Translations under genes and position numbers: made by a program | The notes under the pieces: model-generated | What the model saw: only the letters and a program-made list of their open reading frames with translations | What the model was told of the DNA's origin: nothing | The model's database searches: none | Assembly (NCBI GenBank): GCA_030144725.1 | Contig: JASKMD010000017.1 | Location: 5,065,278-5,129,277, forward strand | Source: Haematococcus lacustris | Lineage: Eukaryota > Chlorophyta > Chlorophyceae > Chlamydomonadales > Haematococcaceae | Reading direction: 5' to 3' | Length of the DNA stretch: 64,000 nucleotides | Shown: positions 33,115 to 42,694 of the stretch, one piece after another | Numbering within the stretch: position 1 is the stretch's first letter | Layout: each line of letters opens with the position of its first letter

Positions 33115-33962
33115 TAAAAGCCTGGGACGGAGGAGCCTGGTGAAGGGCATGAAGTGGGTGTCACGCCACCACTACCACCAGGAGAGGGGAGTGGCGGTGT
33201 ACCTGGGAGCGGGCTGCTTCAGCCAGGGAGGGTTAATGCGGCCAATGCGGTGCGGGAGGGGTTTCGCAAGGTGGTGGAGCAGCCTAGCAGGCCCAGCACG
33301 GCTGCCAGGCCTGACAGGCTGGTGATCGTGGAAGAGTTCCACACCAGCCGTGTCAGCTCGTCTGTGCACGCCCGCCAGCCATGTGAGCTGCACCTGCCAC
33401 GTGACCGGCCTAGGCCCGCAGACTGGATACCCCCAGCAGACCAGGTCAACCAGCGGCTGGTGCGCCCAACCTGGAGCCAGCGGCATGCTAAGTGTGCACG
33501 GGGCCTGAAGTGGTGCCATCAGGTGCCACCCAACCCCCCTCCCCCCTGCCCAGGACACCCCTGCCCAGGCCCTCCTTGCCCAGGCCCTCCTTGCCCCCGG
33601 AGCCACCTGCCTGTTGGCAAGGAGTACCAGCAGCGCTACAAGCTGGTCAATGACCGGCTGCCCAAGGGTAAGCAGAGGTTGCACTGGGCTGCAGAGTACC
33701 GCATGGGCATTGATGGCCGGGCCCGCAACAATGCATAGGGCCTAGTAGTTTGAAGAGGCTGTTAGCCTCATACGCAATAAGCTGTTAGTTTTGATGAGGT
33801 GCCCAGTGGTCTCCAGTTGGCTGGAATGAACGTGCCACCGGTGTGGGGTTTGTAGTCATTAAGGGTACGACCGAGGCTACCACAACTTGTTTGTAGTAGC
33901 TGAATGAGATTCCCCACAGTCAGACATGTTGTTCCAATTGAACAGGTTTTGTTTGTACTGAA
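33115..33962 (+). mobile_element. Fanzor type C copy C1 with type C right end
   Basis: Coding homology runs to the stop at 33738. The 3' noncoding part has TGCCACCGGTGTGG, GAATGAGATTCCCCACAG and CAGACATGTTGTTCC, shared with the 59.9-kb copy and the 8.2-kb remnant. The right limit is near 33,962. Confidence 0.65.
33154..33738 (+). pseudogene. Fanzor/TnpB-like nuclease, type C lineage, RuvC-III deleted (C1)
   Basis: The frame reads NAANAVREGFRKVVEQPSRP, then RuvC-II as LVIVEEFHTSRVSSSVH, and QRLVRPTWSQRHAKCARGLK. A proline-rich run (CPGPPCPG repeats) then jumps straight to PVGKEYQQRYKLVNDRLP, so the DRDxN segment present in copy C2 is missing. The sequence is clearly related to, but diverged from, type A. 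Confidence 0.65.
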
Positions 33963-34462
33963 AGCCTGGGACGTCGTGCGGCTGCTGCTGTCATGATTCC
34001 ACCCCCTGCGAGGGCCGTCATGCAGACGGTGCCACTAGCAACGCATCCAGAACGTTGCATGCCCTGTGTGCACATTTGCTTGTGCGTCCAGTCTTTTAGG
34101 GCGCTGCAACCTACTGTGCATGATCATTTAAGGCAGTGTGATACTGTGATCATTCTTGCGTTGTAACGACGAAGGTTTCTATTCACATTGAGGGGATGAG
34201 ACATGCGTGGGCGCGCAGAGCGCCTGTCCGAGCGAGCATGAAAGCATGCGTGCTCCGCTCCAAGAAAAGGATGACTAAGACCACTCAATTGGCCAGTTCC
34301 TTGGCTGCCCCCCCTCTCCCTTGGGTCAGGACCTCCAGCAACGCATTTCATGGCTAGGTGCACTCACAGGGGTGCACATGAGCAAAACGCAGGCATGCAT
34401 GCCATCATTGTTGCTCTCTGTGATCATGATGCTGCTCCCTAATGCAACTCGTGTACTCCCAC

Positions 34463-34710
34463 TAGAGCGCGACTGGTTAGTTTAACATCCTGATGTTTTG
34501 GGTTTAACCACATCTTTAACCAATCTTTAACATACCCGTTTTGCTACCCTGGGACTGCTTCTCACTGGCTACTTCTGCCGGCATAGTGTCGCTGGGTGCA
34601 TTGCCGTGTCGCGACCAGAACGACAGCAAAAAGGGACTCGTATCGCGACCAAACGGTCAACTTTAACAATCGGTTTAACATTAACCTTTAACCAGTCCGG
34701 TCGCGCTCTA
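34463..34710. mobile_element. 248-bp hAT-like MITE with perfect 8-bp target duplication
   Basis: The termini are TAGAGCGCGACTGGTTA and CCAGTCCGGTCGCGCTCTA. ACTCCCAC is duplicated at 34455-34462 and 34711-34718. The interior is rich in TTTAAC motifs and noncoding. It is a sister of the 247-bp element at 37437. Confidence 0.88.
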
Positions 34711-34718
34711 ACTCCCAC

Positions 34719-35218
34719 TCTAATACGGTAGAACCGGTAAGGAATGCTACTCGTACATTTCCCTATTTGGCTGTACCAAGGATACTCGTGTTAGTGTTGT
34801 GTTACGTATGACTAGCGGCCACTGGCAGGGCTCATGAGCAGATGCCAACGACATTAGTACCTTACACTCATGGTTTCTCGGGGCCGCCACAAGGGTAGTA
34901 GTAGTAGTAGTAGTTACACTGAGGAGGCAGGGCTTGGATGGATACAAGCCAACCTCCAAAGGTAGAAAGCCGAAGAGCTGAACTGAACGTAAAGCAAAAG
35001 AGGGAACCAACTAGGAGAAGAGAACTCGGGGACCAAAGGAAAAGGAGCTTATCGAGAAGAGATGCCTGCCAGGGTGCCAGACAAAGCAATGCCCCTGTGG
35101 TAGCTGTGCGGTGGCGGCACTTGGGCAGGGTTGTCAAGGGAGTTTGTTAACATAAGGAAGACTGGGGTGTCTCCAGGGTTATGTGCTGTAGCCCCATGCT
35201 GCACGTTTCCGGAGGGTA
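34719..35218. other. Intergenic sequence without a recognised gene
   Basis: Contains a (TAG)n microsatellite near 34,898. Otherwise I see no supported feature before the left end of Fanzor copy A4. Confidence 0.35.
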
Positions 35219-35272
35219 GTGAGAGTCGTGAGAGTGGAGACAGTCGCGAAGTGCCATCTACTACAAAGCGCG

Positions 35273-36024
35273 ATGAAGGGCAAGAAGCGCAAGGGCACGG
35301 ATGACCCCGAACAACCCAAACCCAAACCGTCTCCATCTACCTCGGGTATGCTCCACTTGAGAGGTGGCTGGCAGCTGCTGCTACTGCTGCTGGCCACCAC
35401 CTCACGTCACTGCTGGCAAGGGGCACAGACCAGCTGAGGGGCAGGGTCGTGCTTGTGGATGAGCACAGCACCAGCCGGGTCACCTCAGCAGTGAACGGTC
35501 AGCAGCCATGTGAGAGGCAGCTGAACAATCGCAGGGCCACCAGGCCTGCAGGCTGGAAGCCCCCAGCAGGGCAGGTGGAACACTGCCTGGTGCGCCCAGC
35601 CTGGAGCCAGCAGCGTGACCAGCCGGTGCTGGGCCTGATGTGGTGCCCGGTAGTGGCCCCCCGTAAGCCCCCATGCAGCAGCCAGGAAGCCCCACAGCCA
35701 GCAGCCTCAGAGCCAGGGCCCAGCACTCCCCTGCCAGCCAAGCGCAACAAGCGCACCAAGGCTGAGCCGGCAGCTGAGCCCACAAAGGGCAAGGGCAAGG
35801 CTGCCAAGGCAAAGCCTGCCCCACAGCCAGGCAGGTGGCTGGACAGGGGCTGCAATGCAGCGCTGAACATGCAGCGCATTGGGGAGAGCAGGTGGCGCCC
35901 ACTAGAGCTGTGCTACTGGCCAAACCAGGGAGCGCTGCCAGCCAAGGGCAAGGAGTACCCAGGCCTGGGGTACAAGCGGGTGCGAGACAAGCCACCCAAG
36001 ACCCAGCCTGCTGTGGCACAGTAG
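35273..36024 (+). pseudogene. Fanzor/TnpB-like nuclease, internally deleted (A4)
   Basis: The start MKGKKRKGTDDPEQPKPKPS is a probable nuclear localisation signal. After the deletion and a frame change come RuvC-II VVLVDEHSTSRVTSAVN and RuvC-III GRWLDRGCNAALNM, where Gly replaces the catalytic Asp. RuvC-I is absent. It cannot code for an active nuclease, so the element would depend on a protein from elsewhere. Confidence 0.75.
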
Positions 36025-36281
36025 TGTATGTGCCCCCCTCTTGAGCTGTCATCAGCTTACATTAGTGCATGTTTTGTCATGCCAACTCTACATCATAGCC
36101 CTGTCATAGGGGTCAGGCAATAGTGCAGGTGGTAGGCGACCATGACCATGTGTATGCCATGTATAGGCCATGAGCATGCCATGTGATGGGAACATCACAC
36201 AGACAAAACACCGCTTTGTTATAGTCCACAGTTAGTGTGTTCGACTGCAATGAAGGCTCAAGGTTGAGAGCCAAGGTGCTG
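36025..36281 (+). ncRNA. Candidate guide-RNA scaffold at right end of copy A4
   Basis: Full type A noncoding block. The terminal hairpin is at 36255-36272 and the boundary at 36281, with the following flank GCAAGGCCTCAGCAGG. RNA identity is inferred from conservation among four copies. Confidence 0.5.
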
Positions 36282-36494
36282 GCAAGGCCTCAGCAGGTAA
36301 TGATACCGAGCACCACACCTGATGTAGCTTCCTGATTGATGCTGGGCCTGAACACATTGCACCTGGGCTAAGGGCACACCCCATGCCATGAGGTTCCTTG
36401 CAGGCTAACCTCTGCATGAGTCATGGGAGGCCAACGCAGGCAGCTCCGCGAGGAGAACACTGCACTGAACCCAAAGGGTGGCGCTGCCACTTGC

Positions 36495-37221
36495 TCATTG
36501 TGATGGGGTGGCCTGGACATGCTGTGTGGCTTCTACAGGGCTGGCAGACACAGCTGCCTGGACCAGCTTGAGCTTGTAGTCCTGCCAGCTGGCTTCTCGC
36601 CGCCGCCGTGCCTCTCGCCGTGCCTCTAGCTTCAGCACCTTTGTGTCTGCAGCCACTGCCTGCTCAAAGGCAACCTTCCAGTCCACATCTCTCAAGGCCA
36701 GCCACCTGAGGGCACAACAGCTCTACGGTGTGTACATATCAGTGCTGTCTGACCTGCATGTTGTGGCTATGCAAGCCAGCAATGGCCTGATTGATCTGTA
36801 CGCACCTACTGAACTGGGCGATGTAGCGCCGCGTGCTGCCTTGCCGGTGGTTGGCTGAGAGCTGCTTGAACAGTTTCCACTCATCCAATCTCTCAGCTGA
36901 GGGGGGGGCATGAGGTGGCAGCATCTTTGCTGGAAGGGGCTGATGCTTGTCATAGTTGGGGTTGCAGAAGTGCCATTGATGTCTCGCTGGCTTCTTAATT
37001 GCTGGCCGGCGACTTGCTTTCTGACCAACTACCCAGCCCCAATCCCAGTTACGCTGCGTAGGATGCGCCGACGGCATGACCGCAGCTGGTACTGACAGCG
37101 CGTCGCTTGACTGAGTTGCCCCGGTGGTGTTGTAATTTCTCAGCCTGGACCAAGCCGTGGGGCATATGTTCGCATGAACCCAGGGTGGAGAATGCATTAG
37201 AACATTGGCGAGCTGACGCAT
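36495..37221 (-). CDS. Small basic protein, possibly mitochondrial (2 exons, 203 aa)
   Basis: Exons 36806-37221 and 36495-36690 join in phase 2 (QFSR-DVDWKV). ATG 37221 is the first true ATG of the frame. The N-terminus MRQLANVLMHSPPWVHANIC and the following TAWSRLRNYNTTG look like a mitochondrial presequence. The middle is Lys/Arg/Pro/Trp-rich (RRPAIKKPARHQWHF). The C-terminus is a strongly charged helix (LKLEARREARRRREASWQDY). No family is recognised; an organellar ribosome-associated protein would fit the composition but is a guess. Fanzor copy A4 ends about 210 bases beyond its stop. Confidence 0.6.
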
Positions 37222-37436
37222 AGAGCTCGGACCGCGAGCCGAATACAAGTGCGACACATGCCCTAACCTTGATTAGTGATCATGCACACATTTACGACGC
37301 GGCAGGATCAGCCCCACAAGGCCTCCATTTGAGCCCGACCACTGAGGACCACTAGGGACCACCAGAGGCATCACTGAATGGTGTTGAGGGGCTGTGTGGA
37401 GTATACCAAATGCACATGGACATGGTGCATGGTCGC

Positions 37437-37683
37437 TAGGGCGCGACCGAAATATGATTTTCCTGAGGAAACGCCGATATGACTGAATATGATTGGAATA
37501 TGATTTTCACCGTTTGTAGGGCGGCGGAGAAGAGTTGAGACTTAGCGAGCGGAGAGTAGGCTAGCGGAGACCCTTAGCTATGTATGGATCACTAAGCCAC
37601 GGCCATATCTGCCAAGGGCGGCCCACAAGGCAGTTGATATGTCCATGCTGAAATATGATCAAAAATGATATGGTCGCGCCCTA
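37437..37683. mobile_element. 247-bp hAT-like MITE with perfect 8-bp target duplication
   Basis: The termini are TAGGGCGCGACC and GGTCGCGCCCTA. ATGGTCGC is duplicated at 37429-37436 and 37684-37691. It is inserted in the right end of Fanzor copy A5, which dates it after that copy. Confidence 0.9.
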
Positions 37684-37799
37684 ATGGTCGCCTACCATCT
37701 ACAGTATTGCCTGACCCGTTAGGGCTATTGTGTAGAGTTGGCATGATAAACTTGCACTAACTGTAAGCTGATGACAGCTCAAGTGTAAACACACACTAC

Positions 37800-39340
37800 T
37801 GTGCCTCAGCAGGGTGCTGCTGCTGGGCATTGGGAGGCTTGTCTTGCAGCCGCTTGTAGCCCAGGCCTGGGTACTCCTTTCCCTTAGCAGAAAGAGCTGC
37901 CTGCTCTGACCACCAGCAAAGCTCTAGTGGTCGCCACCTGCTCTCCCCTGTGCGTTACATGTTCAGCGCTGCATTGCAGTCCCTGTCCAGCCATCTGCCT
38001 GGCTGTGGTGCTGGCCTGGCTTTAGCAGCCTTGCTTTTGCCCTTGATGGGCTGTGTGGCTCAGCTGCCAACTCAACCTTGCTGCGCTTGCTGCGCTTGGC
38101 TGGCAGGGGAGTGCTGGGCCAGGCTCTGAGGCTGCTGGCTGTGTGGCTGCCTGGCTTCTGTATGGGGCCTGTGGGGGCTTGTGGGGGGCCACTACCGGGC
38201 ACCACATCAGGCCCCGCACTGGCTGGTCACGCTGCTGGATCCATGCTGGGCGCAGAAGGAGGTGTACCACCTGCCCTGCTGGGGGCTTCCAGCCTGCAGG
38301 CCTGGTAGGCTGCTCCTCCTCACAGGGCTGCTTTCCATTCACTGCTGAGCTGACCCAGGTGGTGCGGTGCTTATCCACAAGCACCACCATGCCCCTCAGC
38401 TGGTCTGTGCCTCAGGCGACCCCAACTAACAAAAAATGGCAGGAAATGATAGGAAACCGACCCCTGGTAATCAAAACGACGCCGCGTCTCAGCCACGTGG
38501 TTTCTATTTGTAATTCGCACATCCCTGGATAGAGGACTCTGTCAGCTATGCGGTGCAGCTTGTAACATTAAATATTGTGCAGTGTGCTGAGTGCTATGGC
38601 GGCTCAAATCTCGACATTGTAAATCATGCTCTGCCGCAGGTACTTGTGGATCTGCCGTGTGTCGCTTGCGCCGGCATGGACTCTGATGGACTCTGATTAA
38701 CGCGCCGCCTGCCAGTAGATGCGGAGTAATGGCGCTTCATGGACACCTCCGCCATCTCCTCCTCCAACTGCAGCCATGCACACAAGGCAAACAGAGGGTG
38801 GCTGACAGGGTGGCACCAGGTTAGGCATGTCACAGGCAACACCTCTTTCACTTCCTAGCAACCCACCACCTCTCACTCCCTTACCCTCCCACCCACCCAC
38901 CCACCCTCACCTTCTTCAATAACTGCTCCAGTGTCCGGTCCTGAGCTCTGTACAGCCTCAACCGCTGTCTTGCCCACTTGTGGTCCAGGTACACCTCCCA
39001 CACCGCATCCCAGGTGGCCAGGGCGACGGTGATGTGCTTCAGGTTGGCCTCAATGGAGGTGCCGGCTGGGCTTGCTGCTGCCAGGTGCTGGAGGTGGGGC
39101 TTGACCGGTGCCAGCCACCCCTCAGTGTCACGGCGGGCATTGTTCAGGCCGCTGCCATGCTTGACCTGGCCCTTGGTCAGCTTTCACCGGCGGAGCTGGT
39201 CTGTCACCAGCTGGCCGGACCTCTCGTTCCACACCCCTGAGGCGGCACTGACTGCCTTGGTGACGCCGGGGTCGATGCCAACCCCAATCTGCGTTGTTGG
39301 ATCGAACACAAACACACAAAGCGACAGATTCAGTCCTGCT
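37800..39340 (-). pseudogene. Fanzor/TnpB-like nuclease (copy A5), broken
   Basis: Seen: Ruv[20 protein letters not shown], then LVTDQLRR followed by a TGA shared with A6; [50 protein letters not shown]; an insertion/deletion that removes the beta strand; and RuvC-II as [17 protein letters not shown], with Lys at the catalytic Glu position. The RuvC-III region is present but decayed. Confidence 0.7.
38413..38715. mobile_element. Foreign segment inside copy A5, bearing a dispersed CAGGCGACCCCAAC end
   Basis: Starts CAGGCGACCCCAACTAACAA and reads on through AGGAAACCGACCCCTGGTA. This matches, in inverse orientation, the 3' part of the two tandem units upstream of QCR7 (57,745-57,796 and 58,140-58,177). 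The other limit near CGCCGCCTG is uncertain. Fanzor sequence of about 130 bp is missing at the site. Confidence 0.55.
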
Positions 39341-39365
39341 GTTTGCTAGCGCTCATGACTGCGGG

Positions 39366-42230
39366 CGGGGCGGGGCGGGGCGGGGCGGGGCGGGGCGGGG
39401 CGGGGCGGGGCGGGGCGGGGCGGGGCGGGGCGGGGCGGGGCGGGGCGGGGCGGGGCGGGGCGGGGCGGGGCGGGGCGGGGCGGGGCGGGGCGGGGCGGGG
39501 CGGGGCGGGGCGGGGCGGGGCGGGGCGGGGCGGGGCGGGGCGGGGCGGGGCGGGGCGGGGCGGGGCGGGGCGGGGCGGGGCGGGGCGGGGCGGGGCGGGG
39601 CGGGGCGGGGCGGGGCGGGGCGGGGCGGGGCGGGGCGGGGCGGGGCGGGGCGGGGCGGGGCGGGGCGGGGCGGGGCGGGGCGGGGCGGGGCGGGGCGGGG
39701 CGGGGCGGGGCGGGGCGGGGCGGGGCGGGGCGGGGCGGGGCGGGGCGGGGCGGGGCGGGGCGGGGCGGGGCGGGGCGGGGCGGGGCGGGGCGGGGCGGGG
39801 CGGGGCGGGGCGGGGCGGGGCGGGGCGGGGCGGGGCGGGGCGGGGCGGGGCGGGGCGGGGCGGGGCGGGGCGGGGCGGGGCGGGGCGGGGCGGGGCGGGG
39901 CGGGGCGGGGCGGGGCGGGGCGGGGCGGGGCGGGGCGGGGCGGGGCGGGGCGGGGCGGGGCGGGGCGGGGCGGGGCGGGGCGGGGCGGGGCGGGGCGGGG
40001 CGGGGCGGGGCGGGGCGGGGCGGGGCGGGGCGGGGCGGGGCGGGGCGGGGCGGGGCGGGGCGGGGCGGGGCGGGGCGGGGCGGGGCGGGGCGGGGCGGGG
40101 CGGGGCGGGGCGGGGCGGGGCGGGGCGGGGCGGGGCGGGGCGGGGCGGGGCGGGGCGGGGCGGGGCGGGGCGGGGCGGGGCGGGGCGGGGCGGGGCGGGG
40201 CGGGGCGGGGCGGGGCGGGGCGGGGCGGGGCGGGGCGGGGCGGGGCGGGGCGGGGCGGGGCGGGGCGGGGCGGGGCGGGGCGGGGCGGGGCGGGGCGGGG
40301 CGGGGCGGGGCGGGGCGGGGCGGGGCGGGGCGGGGCGGGGCGGGGCGGGGCGGGGCGGGGCGGGGCGGGGCGGGGCGGGGCGGGGCGGGGCGGGGCGGGG
40401 CGGGGCGGGGCGGGGCGGGGCGGGGCGGGGCGGGGCGGGGCGGGGCGGGGCGGGGCGGGGCGGGGCGGGGCGGGGCGGGGCGGGGCGGGGCGGGGCGGGG
40501 CGGGGCGGGGCGGGGCGGGGCGGGGCGGGGCGGGGCGGGGCGGGGCGGGGCGGGGCGGGGCGGGGCGGGGCGGGGCGGGGCGGGGCGGGGCGGGGCGGGG
40601 CGGGGCGGGGCGGGGCGGGGCGGGGCGGGGCGGGGCGGGGCGGGGCGGGGCGGGGCGGGGCGGGGCGGGGCGGGGCGGGGCGGGGCGGGGCGGGGCGGGG
40701 CGGGGCGGGGCGGGGCGGGGCGGGGCGGGGCGGGGCGGGGCGGGGCGGGGCGGGGCGGGGCGGGGCGGGGCGGGGCGGGGCGGGGCGGGGCGGGGCGGGG
40801 CGGGGCGGGGCGGGGCGGGGCGGGGCGGGGCGGGGCGGGGCGGGGCGGGGCGGGGCGGGGCGGGGCGGGGCGGGGCGGGGCGGGGCGGGGCGGGGCGGGG
40901 CGGGGCGGGGCGGGGCGGGGCGGGGCGGGGCGGGGCGGGGCGGGGCGGGGCGGGGCGGGGCGGGGCGGGGCGGGGCGGGGCGGGGCGGGGCGGGGCGGGG
41001 CGGGGCGGGGCGGGGCGGGGCGGGGCGGGGCGGGGCGGGGCGGGGCGGGGCGGGGCGGGGCGGGGCGGGGCGGGGCGGGGCGGGGCGGGGCGGGGCGGGG
41101 CGGGGCGGGGCGGGGCGGGGCGGGGCGGGGCGGGGCGGGGCGGGGCGGGGCGGGGCGGGGCGGGGCGGGGCGGGGCGGGGCGGGGCGGGGCGGGGCGGGG
41201 CGGGGCGGGGCGGGGCGGGGCGGGGCGGGGCGGGGCGGGGCGGGGCGGGGCGGGGCGGGGCGGGGCGGGGCGGGGCGGGGCGGGGCGGGGCGGGGCGGGG
41301 CGGGGCGGGGCGGGGCGGGGCGGGGCGGGGCGGGGCGGGGCGGGGCGGGGCGGGGCGGGGCGGGGCGGGGCGGGGCGGGGCGGGGCGGGGCGGGGCGGGG
41401 CGGGGCGGGGCGGGGCGGGGCGGGGCGGGGCGGGGCGGGGCGGGGCGGGGCGGGGCGGGGCGGGGCGGGGCGGGGCGGGGCGGGGCGGGGCGGGGCGGGG
41501 CGGGGCGGGGCGGGGCGGGGCGGGGCGGGGCGGGGCGGGGCGGGGCGGGGCGGGGCGGGGCGGGGCGGGGCGGGGCGGGGCGGGGCGGGGCGGGGCGGGG
41601 CGGGGCGGGGCGGGGCGGGGCGGGGCGGGGCGGGGCGGGGCGGGGCGGGGCGGGGCGGGGCGGGGCGGGGCGGGGCGGGGCGGGGCGGGGCGGGGCGGGG
41701 CGGGGCGGGGCGGGGCGGGGCGGGGCGGGGCGGGGCGGGGCGGGGCGGGGCGGGGCGGGGCGGGGCGGGGCGGGGCGGGGCGGGGCGGGGCGGGGCGGGG
41801 CGGGGCGGGGCGGGGCGGGGCGGGGCGGGGCGGGGCGGGGCGGGGCGGGGCGGGGCGGGGCGGGGCGGGGCGGGGCGGGGCGGGGCGGGGCGGGGCGGGG
41901 CGGGGCGGGGCGGGGCGGGGCGGGGCGGGGCGGGGCGGGGCGGGGCGGGGCGGGGCGGGGCGGGGCGGGGCGGGGCGGGGCGGGGCGGGGCGGGGCGGGG
42001 CGGGGCGGGGCGGGGCGGGGCGGGGCGGGGCGGGGCGGGGCGGGGCGGGGCGGGGCGGGGCGGGGCGGGGCGGGGCGGGGCGGGGCGGGGCGGGGCGGGG
42101 CGGGGCGGGGCGGGGCGGGGCGGGGCGGGGCGGGGCGGGGCGGGGCGGGGCGGGGCGGGGCGGGGCGGGGCGGGGCGGGGCGGGGCGGGGCGGGGCGGGG
42201 CGGGGCGGGGCGGGGCGGGGCGGGGCGGGG
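39366..42230. repeat. (CGGGG)573 pentanucleotide satellite array
   Basis: By counting, 573 perfect units over 2,865 bases with no variant seen. Three-base phasing gives stop-free Gly/Arg/Ala or Pro/Arg/Ala frames in all registers, which are not genes. The plus strand is an uninterrupted G-tract ladder with strong G-quadruplex potential and the minus strand suits i-motifs. It abuts the truncated side of Fanzor copy A5. Confidence 0.95.
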
Positions 42231-42233
42231 CGG

Positions 42234-42694
42234 TTTTGCGTCATACTAAAACATCTAGCTGCAGGCCAACTGACTATCGATGGGCGCAAGTGACAATGAG
42301 TGACAATGAGTAATGTTTTATCATGAGACCAGGTACATATTGTATATCATAATGCAGCTCAAGACGTTCCCTGAACATACTACCTGTTGAGTTGCAGAAC
42401 AGGGACCTTGGTTGTGAAAGGCCTGGGTGTTGCTTGCAGGGTTTGTCACCAGGTGGGGCTGGGTTTGCGGAGGTGGGTGTAGCCGGGTTGAGGTGGGAAG
42501 GGAGGGAGGGAATACAGAAAATTGGGCTGCAGGAGCTTGGTCGTCTGCAAACAACACAGCAAACGTTTCCGCGATGATTGCTCGCACCACCAAATGCAGG
42601 CCATGCATTGGTGCATGGTGCGTGACATCGGGGACATGTATTTATCACGGGACTAGGCTAGCCTAGGACATCGCAGCTTGTGACACGGCGCTAG
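42234..42694. other. Upstream region of the TPR gene
   Basis: No coding feature is recognised. It probably holds the promoter and 5' UTR of the TPR gene. Confidence 0.4.

Larger units (their letters stand above)
35219..36281 (+). mobile_element. Fanzor copy A4: compact 1,063-bp element with both ends
   Basis: The left end GTGAGAGTCGTGAGAGTGGA is shared with A3, and the type A right end closes at 36281. The lysine-rich N-terminus is fused almost directly to the RuvC-II region by internal deletion. The flanks (GGAGGGTA and GCAAGGCCTC) show no target duplication, as expected for IS200/IS605-type movement. Confidence 0.78.
37312..39340 (-). mobile_element. Fanzor copy A5, interrupted by two insertions
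   Basis: Coding homology runs on the minus strand from about 39,340 ([15 protein letters not shown]) down to the stop context at about 37,800. The 3' noncoding end is split by a hAT MITE (37437-37683), and its outer part (37,312-37,436) matches the end of copy A6 at 51,010-51,118. A second foreign segment of about 300 bp lies at 38,413-38,715. The upstream half is lost at the (CGGGG)n array. Confidence 0.72.

Noticed and set aside
39294..42293. Very long stop-free frames of nearly 1,000 codons on both strands (Gly/Arg/Ala or Pro/Arg/Ala repeats)
   Set aside because: They are an automatic result of a pentamer without stop codons. There is no start context, no splice structure and no non-repeat domain.
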